Shown piece after piece: positions 1 to 7,639 of a stretch of 11,710 nucleotides of DNA. How positions within the stretch are numbered: the stretch's first letter is position 1; each line of letters opens with the position of its first letter. The stretch spans positions 1-11,710 of the forward strand of contig MPNW01000686.1 of assembly GCA_011800805.1 (NCBI GenBank). Direction: 5' to 3'. The notes beneath the pieces were generated by a model. The model was not told the origin of the DNA and searched no databases. It saw nothing but the letters and a program-made list of their open reading frames with translations. The position numbers and the translations under genes are program-made. This stretch comes from Hirudo medicinalis. Its lineage: Eukaryota; Annelida; Clitellata; Hirudinida; Hirudinidae.

Positions 1-158
1 CATCATTCACAAATAATTCACCATCATTCACAAATAATTCACCATCATTCACAAATATTCCACCATCATTCACAAATATTCCACCATCATTCACAAATAT
101 TTCACCATCATTCACAAATAATTCACCATCATTCACAAATAATTCACCATCATTCACA
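1..158. repeat. 21-bp minisatellite, 7 full copies plus a partial
   Basis: Seven tandem copies of a 21-bp unit start at 1, 22, 43, 64, 85, 106 and 127, with a partial copy from 148. Copies differ only at a few bases near the CAAATA-ATTCAC part (for example CAAATATTCCAC). The array may continue left of the window. Because the unit is a multiple of three, one minus-strand frame is open through all copies and would encode a 7-residue repeat (ELFVNDG), but there is no splice or domain evidence that it is translated. Confidence 0.95.
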
Positions 159-193
159 ATCACCACCATCATCATCATCACCAATACCACCAC

Positions 194-234
<41 letters not shown>

Positions 235-342
235 CCAATACCACTATCATCATCACCAATACCACCACCATCATCATCATCATCATCACCAATACCACTA
301 TCATCATCACCAATACCACCATCATCACCATCATCATCATTA
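159..342. repeat. ATC/CACCAATACC compound microsatellite
   Basis: Runs of ATC of different lengths are interrupted repeatedly by CACCAATACCAC. It lies directly beside the minisatellite and within the intron after Ig4. Confidence 0.95.
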
Positions 343-640
343 TCTCCACCGCGTTAGAATGCCATGCAGTGATACGGGGATAAAATATTCCCCAGTTAAA
401 CTCCAGGGACATGGATCCTGCATCAGGCAGCCGTGAAGTTGGAAAATTTCAGAAAGTACGCCAACCTCACATGAAGATTTTTTTTGCAAAATCAAGTTTT
501 AAATTTTGTTTTTAACTGAAAAATTTAAACAAATTAATTAATTCTGTTTCCCGCTTGTACTAATAAGAAGCATAATAATAAATGATGAATTATTAATCAC
601 TGTAATAATAATAATAACAATAATAATTAATGTTAATCAC

Positions 641-925
641 CTCTTTTGACGACCTCCACCCTCGTGGATGACCTTGAACTCCCAAGGTCATTCAGAGCCA
701 GGCACTGATAATTGCCTTGATCGGCCTGTGTGAGTCCCAATATGATGAGAGTATCATCATCAGGATCGATGACTGTAAATTCATTTCCTGTCAGCAGCTG
801 GTCGTTTTTGAACCACGTGACTGAAGGTCGTAGGTTGCCCTCTGCCACGCACGGGAGTTCAAGGTCACTGGATTCTTCGAGTATGATGTGGCTGTCGCGA
901 TGGAATTCAAAGATCCTCGCTTGAA
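641..925 (-). CDS. DCC/NEO1: Exon 6 of model: Ig domain 4 (single exon)
   Basis: A complete Ig domain, residues 344-439, in one exon with phase 1 at both ends. Acceptor is cttaacag, donor AAAAGAG|gtgatt. Marks are the first cysteine in LELPCVAEG, core tryptophan in VTWFKNDQ, and the strand E to G block TLIILGLTQADQGNYQCLAL followed by NDLGSSRSS. The LxILGxxxxDxGxYQCxAxN pattern is the same as in DCC Ig4, where it reads [21 protein letters not shown], and this is one of the best family identifiers. In DCC the four Ig domains fold back as a horseshoe, with D4 contacting D1; that is known for the family and only inferred here. Its phase 1 donor fits the FN3-1 exon at 4070. The plus-strand frame at 730-924 is a shadow. 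Confidence 0.92.
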
Positions 926-1100
926 CTGTTAAGGTGTTGAAGTGTTGAAATTAGTGTTGAAGTGTTGATGTTTCACATTTGATGATCGATTACTTGAAAT
1001 CATCAAACAAATCCATCGCCATTTAGCCAGTTGTCTCTGCGTTCACATAATTACCGCCTCCACCATGGCAACGGCTGTTTACATCACCATGGCAACGCAC

Positions 1101-1249
1101 CTTTGACGTTGACGACGAAATGAACGTCTGCGTGGTCCTCGGCATTGATGGCTCTGCACGTGTAAAGTCCAGAATCCTCTTCCTGTGCAAAGTCCAGGTA
1201 CAAACTCTGTTCACCTGCCAGGTACACCCTGTCCATATTCTCTTCTAAC
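1101..1249 (-). CDS. DCC/NEO1: Exon 5 of model: Ig domain 3, C-terminal half
   Basis: This exon encodes residues 294-344, the second half of Ig3. The acceptor is cactccag with phase 2 entry; the donor is AAAG|gtgcgt, phase 1. It begins LEENMDRVYLAGEQSLYL and carries the Ig strand F signature EEDSGLYTCRAINA, then strand G HFVVNVK. It has the second Ig cysteine but no first cysteine or core tryptophan, so it cannot be an independent domain. Joined to the exon at 5936-6092 it makes a normal Ig3: VDLR-LEENMDRVY, as in the IQLRSKKYSL of DCC. Its position after FN3 exons in the window is therefore taken as an assembly effect. The intron to Ig4 is 175 nt. Confidence 0.9.
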
Positions 1250-1719
1250 CTGGAGTGTTTTGAGCGGGTATTTATTACTTGAATTTCAATTGAATGTTGT
1301 CATAATTGCGTAACGAGAAATGTGTTTATCATAATTGCTGTGCTTGTAAATTATTCACAAATTATTCATTATTAAATGAATATTTACAAATTAAATGTTA
1401 TCAATATATTTTGCGGCTAATAATCAATAATAATCTGTAGAAGACAATGTAATTTGAACGATAATCACAACATAAACCCAGCCTGCACCACCAGGTACAG
1501 AGGTTTGGGAGGCTACACAAATGTTAGAGTGATTAAAAAGTATCTTCATAGCACAAATCATCTTAGTTATGCAACTGACTTTAATCAAATAAGTAACTAA
1601 TAAAGTGCCTTCACATCTCCATCACATTCAGATACGTAAGGCACTCAAAAGATCGGCTAAATACAAATTCACAATATAATAATAATAACAATAACAATAA
1701 CAATAACAATAACAATAAC

Positions 1720-1782
<63 letters not shown>
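1250..1782 (-). other. Intron within Ig3, right part up to contig end
   Basis: AT-rich intron sequence preceding exon 5 in gene orientation. It holds no coding signal apart from low-complexity frames; the long serine or leucine frame over 1611-1973 is made by microsatellites on both sides of the N. Its left neighbour in the true gene should be 5450-5935; merged across the shared repeat the intron would be about 0.92 kb, not the 4.7 kb shown. Confidence 0.75.
1675..1782. repeat. AACAAT/AAT microsatellite at contig end
   Basis: Six AAC triplets (at 1687, 1693, 1699, 1705, 1711, 1717) alternate with AAT, followed by 21 uninterrupted AAT units to the N. The pattern repeats exactly at 5450-5546. 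Confidence 0.97.
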
Positions 1783-1783
1783 N
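1783..1783. other. Single N: contig boundary between repeat and FN3 block
   Basis: A lone N separates an AAT repeat (left) from unrelated unique sequence (right). Together with the N at 5449 it encloses the block that breaks exon order, so it is read as an assembly join and not as a simple ambiguous base. Confidence 0.85.
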
Positions 1784-1838
1784 GAGCCATCAAATGATGA
1801 TGAAGGTGATTATGATGATGGAGTTGGTGATGACAGAG

Positions 1839-1919
<81 letters not shown>

Positions 1920-2231
1920 CGACGATGATGATGATAATGATCTCTTGATTATAAAACAAAGACCATCAATCACATGTTTTTGTTTGCACTCAGGAAATTT
2001 TAATTTAAGGACGACGTGAATTTTACGATTTTTGATAAAAAATAATTTTTGTAAATATTTTACTGTTATTTACTGCTTACCATTGATTTTTTTTTATTAA
2101 GCAGCGCAATTGACTTGATAAAAGTTATTACTATTATTATTATTAATACTATTGTTAATATTATTGTTATTATTAATAATATTATTATTTTACATATTAA
2201 CGTAATTTTGTGATTCGTTGGAAAGACTTAC
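1784..2231 (-). other. Intron after FN3-3 start (partial)
   Basis: Sequence downstream of exon 11 in gene orientation, ending at the N. It contains a long GAT microsatellite (1838-1938) and AT-rich ATT runs near 2130-2190. No exon carrying the next FN3 strand was found, so the intron probably continues beyond the contig. Confidence 0.7.
1838..1938. repeat. GAT trinucleotide microsatellite
   Basis: About thirty GAT units, almost perfect, ending with two GAC changes. It lies close to the left end of the misplaced block, a likely place for an assembler to stop. Confidence 0.97.
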
Positions 2232-2281
2232 AGTTGAACTCATTACGTCCAGAGTGACATTTTGTGGTGCTTGTGATGGAG
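2232..2281 (-). CDS. DCC/NEO1: Exon 11 of model: start of FN3 domain 3
   Basis: This 50-nt exon encodes residues 672-688 only. The acceptor is gtttacag (phase 1) and the donor ACT|gtaagt (phase 0), both near consensus. The peptide APSQAPQNVTLDVMSST joins the preceding SD to give SDAPSQAPQNVTLDV, nearly the SDVPSAPPQNVSLEV of human DCC at the FN3-2/FN3-3 boundary, with an NVT sequon. The exon holding strand B and the FN3 core tryptophan should follow on the minus strand but is not found between 2231 and the N at 1783. The next exon in the window (1249) is Ig sequence entering in phase 2, incompatible with the phase 0 donor here. Confidence 0.85.
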
Positions 2282-2423
2282 CTGTAAACATTTTAAAGAA
2301 TTATTAGAATTATTAATTATCAATTAATATTATTAATTGCATATCAACACACATTGGCATCAACTGATCATTATTAAATGCCTTGAGCAAAGAAATAAAT
2401 AACTTAATGAATAAACACCCCAC

Positions 2424-2694
2424 CATCGGAGAAAGTTCTGCAAGTAACCCCTTTGGTGCTGGGGCTTGCCCCGTTGGAGTTTCGAGCTGAGACTCTGAAT
2501 GAATATTCAACGTTAGGGGAAAGCCGTGTAAAAGTGAACTTGGTTTCGACAGTGTCGACCTCTGAAGCTGAAGGGTGAAGGTCATCGAAGAATCCCCCGA
2601 TGGGGTCAAGTTCGTAGTCGTTTGGTAAGTAGAAAGTTGAGGCAGATGTCTGGTAAAGGCTGGAAAACACGTCGTGCATTTCCCTGGAATGAAT
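2424..2694 (-). CDS. DCC/NEO1: Exon 10 of model: FN3 domain 2, C-terminal part with long insertion
   Basis: This exon encodes residues 582-672. It enters in phase 0 after caaacag and ends in phase 1 at CGATG|gtgggg. The C-terminal half is a clear FN3 E-F-G block: FTRLSPNVEYSFRVSARNS, then GASPSTKGVTCRTFSD. TFSD matches the TLSD that ends FN3-2 of human DCC. The N-terminal half, from about IHSREMHDVF to SEVDTVE, is about 40 residues longer than the matching loop of DCC; it is rich in Ser, Asp, Phe and Tyr and has no recognised motif. A second, overlapping minus-strand frame (2313-2711) has no domain content and is a shadow. Confidence 0.9.
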
Positions 2695-2924
2695 CTGTTT
2701 GAGCATGGCACAATTAATAAATTATGTTAATTAGGCTTAAAATGATTGATAATAATATGAACTGAGAAACAGCTTTAACGATTCATTGAATTTATTGCAT
2801 CAATAAAGTGAAAAATACGAAATTAATTCAAATAAATAAATGAAATTATTTATCATAAAATATTCAAAACATTATTACAGCAATTACAGCCCCTTTGAAT
2901 ATTATGTTTAATACAAGCAAGCAC

Positions 2925-3034
2925 CTTGTAAGATGTTGGTGGGTGGTCTTCATCGTCATTCATCCATGATAGATTGATGGAAAAGGAGGAAAGAGGAGTA
3001 CACTGGACCTCAGTTGGCATGGAAGGGGGAGGAG
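2925..3034 (-). CDS. DCC/NEO1: Exon 9 of model: FN3 domain 2, N-terminal part
   Basis: This exon encodes residues 545-581, strands A to C of FN3-2. It enters in phase 1 after tttttag and leaves in phase 0 at TACAAG|gtgctt. It opens with the proline-rich linker APPPSMPTEV, followed by the strand B tryptophan in INLSWMND and the PPTSYK turn into strand C. An NLS sequon is present. The exon is too short to be seen by simple open-frame length but its phase agrees with both neighbours and its content is diagnostic of an FN3 start. The preceding intron is 225 nt and the following one 230 nt. Confidence 0.88.
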
Positions 3035-3167
3035 CTAAAAATTAATAATAATAATTATTATTTACAAACCATATTTGTGAAGCGCTTTATTTACTTGTAA
3101 TAAAATTATTACCTGATGCTATTCACATTTGATAATGAAATTATCGATTAAATATCAATCAATCTTA

Positions 3168-3245
3168 GTACCAGTACTACTACTATTACTACTACTACTA
3201 AAATAATAATAATAATAATAACAATAATAATAATAATGACGATAA
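3168..3245. repeat. TAC and AAT microsatellites in intron between FN3-1 and FN3-2
   Basis: A short TAC/TAT run (3168-3200) is followed by AAT units with one AAC (3202-3237). Together they fill about a third of the 225-nt intron just after the exon 8 donor. Confidence 0.9.
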
Positions 3246-3259
3246 CATATTCTAGGTAC

Positions 3260-3411
3260 CCTCATCTTTGGTCTTAACGATGACCTCTGAGGATTCACCT
3301 CGGCGACCCTGATCATTGAAGGCCACCACTTTGAAATTGTAATTTATTCCTGGCCTCAAATGACTGATCACTGCTTCCAAGTCTCCATCGGTGACGTTGA
3401 CACGTCTCTCT
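3260..3411 (-). CDS. DCC/NEO1: Exon 8 of model: FN3 domain 1, C-terminal half
   Basis: This exon encodes residues 494-545 and completes FN3-1. The acceptor is tatgcag with phase 2 entry; the donor is GAGG|gtacct, phase 1. The strand E to F block reads ISHLRPGINYNFKVVAFND, the classic FN3 pattern of leucine, proline-glycine and alternating aromatic residues. The segment VVAFNDQGRRGESSE closely parallels VVAYNEWGPGESSQ of human DCC FN3-1, which supports family assignment more specifically than a generic FN3 match. An NVT sequon lies near the start. Two further AG dinucleotides follow the chosen acceptor inside an AGAGAG run, so small shifts of the junction are possible but would break phase. 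The intron before it is 493 nt. Confidence 0.9.
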
Positions 3412-3904
3412 CTGCATAAATGAATAAATGAATATTTAACGTTGATTACATTAATAATCAATCGGCCAAAATTAAGGAGTCCGTCCGATAATCATAACAG
3501 ATGGACATACATCACGTCGTAAACATTGACTCTCTAATTTGCATAAACATCTCCCGCATAAAATGAGTTCATTATTCATTTCAATGCATCCATTGGAGCA
3601 TGCAGCTGTACCAGGCACTCCTCTCTTAATCGGTGCCCTTTGAACTTTGACATGACGAGGTCAAGCATTTGCCTGGTGAATAGCGTATGTCTAAAGAATG
3701 TCCCACGAATTTAATGGCCGGTCTTCCGATGTTATCGGTTTAAAAGTTGCACTGACATTAATAATTTATGCAAATAATTCATAATTCTTACAATCCATCA
3801 ATGTAATATGCTCAACTCAAGGTCGAAACGTTTTCGATGATTGAACGTATTTTCAAATAATCTCTTAAAAATAAAATATTATGTCTTAAAAATTAGAGAC
3901 CTAC
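3412..3904 (-). other. Intron within FN3-1 (493 nt)
   Basis: GT-AG, phase 2. Unlike most introns here it has almost no microsatellite and is of more mixed base composition. I see no exon or RNA gene in it. Confidence 0.8.
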
Positions 3905-4070
3905 CTCGACGTGGATTGGTCAACCCAAATGACGGTGTAGCCAATGGTAGGGGAGGCGGTGCTTCGGAGTGGTTTCCATGACAACGTAAGGGATCGCGAA
4001 CCGACGTCGGACGCTGACACGTTGATGGGGAAGTCCACGTTGACGTCATCAATTGATATTTTCTGGGTCG
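3905..4070 (-). CDS. DCC/NEO1: Exon 7 of model: FN3 domain 1, N-terminal half
   Basis: This exon encodes residues 439-494, the first half of the first fibronectin type III domain. It enters in phase 1 after gttcag and leaves in phase 2 at TCGAG|gtaggt. Strand B carries the FN3 core tryptophan in LTLSWKPL and strand C reads YTVIWVDQS. There is an NVS sequon. Phase 1 entry fits the donor of the Ig4 exon (641), giving a K-R-A-T-Q-K junction, and does not fit the phase 2 donor of the physically preceding exon at 5936. The frame stays open for 37 codons upstream through a repeated Asp-Glu-Asn stretch, and an upstream AG at 4182-4183 has the same phase, so a longer form of this exon is conceivable. 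Confidence 0.9.
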
Positions 4071-4278
4071 CTGAACATGGTGTGGTGTTATCATTTTCAT
4101 CATTTTCATCATTTTCATCATAGTCGTCGTTGTCGTCATCAGCAGCATCATTATCACCATCAGCATAGGTACCATTCAATCCTCATGTATGTTTCAAGAT
4201 GTCAGAGATCTAACTGATGCGAACAGATGTTGCTTGCGTTTTGTGAGACGATGTTTTATTTCTTTAACATTTCAACCA

Positions 4279-4318
4279 GTCAATCAGTCAATCAATCAAT
4301 CAATCAATCACTCACTCA
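4279..4318. repeat. AATC tetranucleotide microsatellite
   Basis: About nine CAAT/CAGT units, imperfect at both ends. Confidence 0.9.
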
Positions 4319-4400
4319 ACCAGTCATCATTTGAAAATTTGAACCTTTGAACGTACATCAACTCACCTGTCCATCATCCATTCATTCATCCGTCCTTCCT

Positions 4401-4453
4401 TCCATCCATCCATCCATCCATCCATCCATCCATCCATCCATCCATCCATCCAT
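4401..4453. repeat. ATCC tetranucleotide microsatellite
   Basis: About thirteen perfect CATC units; flanked by degenerate copies (TCCGTCCTTCC). The plus-strand serine/histidine/proline/isoleucine frame here is a repeat effect. Confidence 0.95.
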
Positions 4454-5195
4454 ACGTCTTATGGCATCTTTTCCTCGTCCACATAGTTCTTTTGAATCAG
4501 AGGTCATTATGACACTCGTTAACATATGATACTCTCATTTCTTTCTATTTCTTCTTTCTATCGTGATGGCTTATTAATACATCACTTCATAATTTTAATC
4601 ACATTCAATTCAGCATCATCACAATAACAATACTAATAATCGTCATTATCGCCATCATGACAATGATTATTCTCATCGTCATCTCAGCGTCATCATCATC
4701 ATCATAACTATCATCATCACAATGTAATCATAATCATCATCGTCATCGTCATCATCATCATCATAACAACATAATCATCATCGCAGCATCGAATGATTGA
4801 TAATATGATTGGATAAGTGGGACAACTGATGACAGGTTAATGAAGTTTACATTCAAATTCTTTGCATCAAATTGTGATCAGTGAAGCGTGAATTTCCAGG
4901 GACGTGCTCCTGCGATCATTTTAAATTTGTTACCCTCCCCCGCAAGGGTCGACAAAATAATTTTGTTACTATTTCTTTTACAATGACTGTTACTATTTGT
5001 CAGTTTTACGTCAGAACTTGGGATCGGATGGAAGTGCTTGAGTGTTGAACAAATGTCTCATTGAATGAGAATGTGGACATTCCACTCTCTGCACGTAACA
5101 ACAAATACAACGTCTTATTCACTTCTCGTGCATACTGCTTTTAATTTGTCTCTCGCATGGCTTTTTAGTTTTTTGCCATTGCTGTTGCCAAAGTT

Positions 5196-5327
5196 TATCA
5201 TCATCATCATCACCATCGTCATCGTCACCATCATCATCAGCAGCAACATCACCAATACCATCACCAATACCACCATCATCATCATCATCACCAATACCAC
5301 CATCATCATCATCACCAATACCACCAC

Positions 5328-5370
<43 letters not shown>

Positions 5371-5448
5371 GTTCTTTGTTAGGTTATTGTTCTTTGCTGT
5401 CGAATGTCGTCATCGTCATCGTCATCATCATCATCATCGTCATCGTCA
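5196..5448. repeat. ATC microsatellite with CACCAATACC interruptions
   Basis: ATC runs with GTC variants and CACCAATACCACC interruptions to about 5370, a 35-nt unique spacer, then CATCGT units to the N. The interruption type matches the array at 159-342. The poly-isoleucine and poly-methionine frames here are repeat effects. Confidence 0.95.
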
Positions 5449-5449
5449 N
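5449..5449. other. Single N: contig boundary between FN3 block and repeat
   Basis: A lone N separates a CATCGT-rich stretch (left) from an AACAAT/AAT repeat (right). The sequence to its right duplicates the sequence to the left of the N at 1783, in the same repeat register, consistent with two contigs that should have been merged. Confidence 0.85.
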
Positions 5450-5483
5450 TAACAATAACAATAACAATAACAATAACAATAAC

Positions 5484-5561
<78 letters not shown>

Positions 5562-5562
5562 T
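5450..5562. repeat. AACAAT/AAT microsatellite at contig start
   Basis: Six AAC triplets (at 5451, 5457, 5463, 5469, 5475, 5481) alternate with AAT, then about 26 AAT units. The first 97 bases are the same as 1686-1782. Confidence 0.97.
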
Positions 5563-5935
5563 CTATGCGAGACATCACTTCAACGTCATATCGTGATCAA
5601 TGGAAGCTCATTTTAAAGGAACGTTTCCAATGTCAAAGTTATTATCGTCCAAATGCAGATTTAGCAAATGCTTTCTCATCCGATAACGAAAGTGAACGAG
5701 GAGTGGGATTTTCCCGACAAATCAAAAAAATCCATAACCACTCCACATGTCGAAACTTCCTCGAGAGATCAGAACTTAATCGAAACCGCGTGGTTGAGCT
5801 AAAAATAGCTTGATGGAAATATCCGTAGAAAGAATGATAATCATTATTATATTAATATTACTAATATTAATTTGGAGCCACCAATAAATATATAAATAAA
5901 ATAATATTAGCTAATAAATGTTGCCATAAACTCAC
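5563..5935 (-). other. Intron within Ig3, left part
   Basis: Unique intron sequence after the exon 4 donor in gene orientation. A plus-strand frame of about 80 codons (5563-5813) is open but shows no domain, start context or splice support; I treat it as chance. Confidence 0.65.
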
Positions 5936-6092
5936 CTGAGGTCCACCGCAATGCCATCCTTGAGCCAAACAATCTCAGGCAGGTTTCCATTCCTGTCAAT
6001 GCCTCTGACTGCACAGTTCAACGTGAAGGACTCGCCCTTGTTGACTGTCAGGTCTTCAGGGACGTAGGTGAAGTGAGGCCGTTCGGGAACAC
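5936..6092 (-). CDS. DCC/NEO1: Exon 4 of model: Ig domain 3, N-terminal half
   Basis: This exon encodes residues 242-294, the first half of Ig3. It begins in phase 1 after cgaaag (6093-6098), with a poor pyrimidine tract, and ends in phase 2 at a strong donor, CTCAG|gtgag. Marks are the strand A sequence PHFTYVPEDLTV, the first cysteine in FTLNCAVRG and the core tryptophan in EIVWLKDG. The exon stops there and lacks strands D to G, so the next exon must supply the second Ig cysteine. The next exon in the window (3905-4070) cannot do so: it starts an FN3 domain and enters in phase 1. The true partner is 1101-1249, which enters in phase 2 and completes the domain. This mismatch is the central evidence for a misplaced sequence block. 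Confidence 0.9.
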
Positions 6093-7496
6093 CTTTCGAT
6101 TAAATTATTAAACATTAGAATTAATTAGTTAAGTAATTGTTAATTTCAATTTGGTTGACATCCGATGATTGATGATTGTTGAATCGGTACAATCAGATCA
6201 CCTGGAAGAATGAAGTGATAAGAAAAATTTGTCAAATATTGGTGGAATTCAAAAGAACGGAGAAGTCGATGAAGGTCGACAGGTGAATGAGTTATTAGAT
6301 GGATTGAGATAAATGCAGGTAATCAAATGCAATAATATGCAAATGAACAAATACAACAACATGCGAAAACATGCGAGTATATTGTGGAAATAATTTGATG
6401 ACCGCCAAACATTCACGCGCCTGTTCATGGGTTTCAAATTTTTTCAACATTTTTTCCCAATTTTCAGGTATTTTTTTTTACAAAATGAGGTTAATTTGTT
6501 TAACTCAAGGTTGAAATTTGTTGTTATTGTTCGGATGATCACGATTTCGTGAGTCCGATGAAATACATCGCCACAACATCTCATACTTCCTATTTCCATC
6601 TGACGTCATCGGAAAAAATGAAGTTAAAAATAGCAACAGCAATAAGCGATTACGTCACTAATGTTGAAAGCGAGCAGCTTAATGACACGAGCGCAAGGGG
6701 CCACCGAAACAAATTCCTTCCATTCCCAGAGTCAGGAACGACCACAGGAACCTCCAAAACTGGACACGACGAGCATCAATATGGCCGACACTTCTGCTTT
6801 TATTTTTTCAAACACATTCGACTGATGCATATCTTTCTTTTTCCGTTTCAATCAACAACTCAATCCCGGTTCTCGTTTGCATCACGTTCCATTTGAAATC
6901 TCTCAGCTTTTCTGACCTCCTCATGATTAAATGATGTTGTGAATATTAGAATAGGCACGCGATAAATAAATCATAAATCCTCAAATGATTTCATCTAATT
7001 TAATCATTAATTATTACTTATCAAATTTGTTATTTTAAATTAGAATTCATTTCCACAAAATCCTAAACAAGTACTTGTCTCGTTGGTTTTATATCGATGT
7101 GCATGCATGCATTAATAATGCATTAATGACTTGCATCCTGAAAATGCATCCATGCATGTGTTGACGTTCCAGCAACAAACGATGGTTAAATGATGGTTAT
7201 TGTGAAAACATCGCATTCTCGTCGCATAGAAATGTTGAAATTTTGAAAGCAACTTTGTTGTGCTTCGAAAATTTGTGGAAATCAGAATAAATTGTGGCTC
7301 AATAAATTTGTTCCGCTGTGTGGCATTTTAAGTTGAAACAAGAATATTGGACGATGATTACATTACTCATTCTCTCATTCTCTGTAAGGTTATCGCAATA
7401 ATGACTGTAAATAATGATATAATATCATGATACTTATTGGTATATAATAATAGTAGTAATATTAATAAATTATTTAATAATGCTATTTATTAATGC

Positions 7497-7529
<33 letters not shown>

Positions 7530-7639
7530 TAATTACTGTCTATTGGATTTTTGTGCAGATAAAAATATTTGAAAATTATAGTCATAATAATTAGTGATTA
7601 TTATTTGGTAAAAAATAATAATAAAAATTATGAATCTAC
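6093..7639 (-). other. Intron between Ig2 and Ig3 (1547 nt)
   Basis: GT-AG, phase 1 at both ends. The left two thirds are of fairly mixed composition with few simple repeats; the right part is AT-rich with an AAT run at 7498-7528. A plus-strand frame of 115 codons (6549-6896) has no recognisable domain. An imperfect inverted repeat built on GCATGCATGC lies at 7100-7156. A TGACGTCA octamer occurs at 6601-6608. Confidence 0.75.

Larger units (their letters stand above)
1..640 (-). other. Intron after Ig4 (partial), microsatellite-rich
   Basis: This is the 5' part, in gene orientation, of the intron that should lead to FN3-1. It contains the 21-bp minisatellite and an ATC/ACC compound repeat up to about 342, then about 300 nt of AT-rich sequence with no coding signal that I can support. 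The intron leaves the window at position 1. The same AATACC-interrupted ATC repeat type occurs at 5250-5370, which would be the other part of this same intron if the FN3 block is relocated. Confidence 0.7.
4071..5448 (-). other. Intron upstream of FN3-1 (partial), microsatellite-rich
   Basis: Holds a chain of repeats: a 9-bp GATGAAAAT-type repeat just before the acceptor (minus strand, about 4090-4125), AATC units (4279-4318), ATCC units (4401-4453), imperfect ATC/GTC runs (4640-4790) and the large ATC array at the right end. Unique sequence at about 4800-5190 has no coding signal that I can support. It ends at the N at 5449, which is likely the true upstream end of this contig. Confidence 0.75.

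Noticed and set aside
1..158. Regular 21-bp repeats considered as a CRISPR array
   Set aside because: The units are directly tandem with no unique spacers and the context is an animal gene.
1611..1973. Minus-strand frame of poly-serine and poly-leucine
   Set aside because: It consists of the GAT and AAT microsatellites read in one frame and crosses the contig N; no coding support.
401..4920. Similar CCAGGGAC-type sequences near 401-425 and 4895-4920 as a dispersed repeat
   Set aside because: Only about a dozen bases agree, with gaps; too little to call a repeat.
5065..5616. Poly-isoleucine, poly-asparagine, poly-methionine and poly-leucine frames on both strands
   Set aside because: All are translations of ATC and AAT repeats, and some cross the N at 5449.
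5563..5813. Plus-strand frame of about 80 codons after the AAT repeat
   Set aside because: No recognisable domain and no start context independent of the repeat; likely chance.
6549..6896. Plus-strand frame of 115 codons in the Ig2-Ig3 intron
   Set aside because: No domain, signal or splice pattern is recognisable; a frame of this length can occur by chance in the less AT-rich part of the intron.
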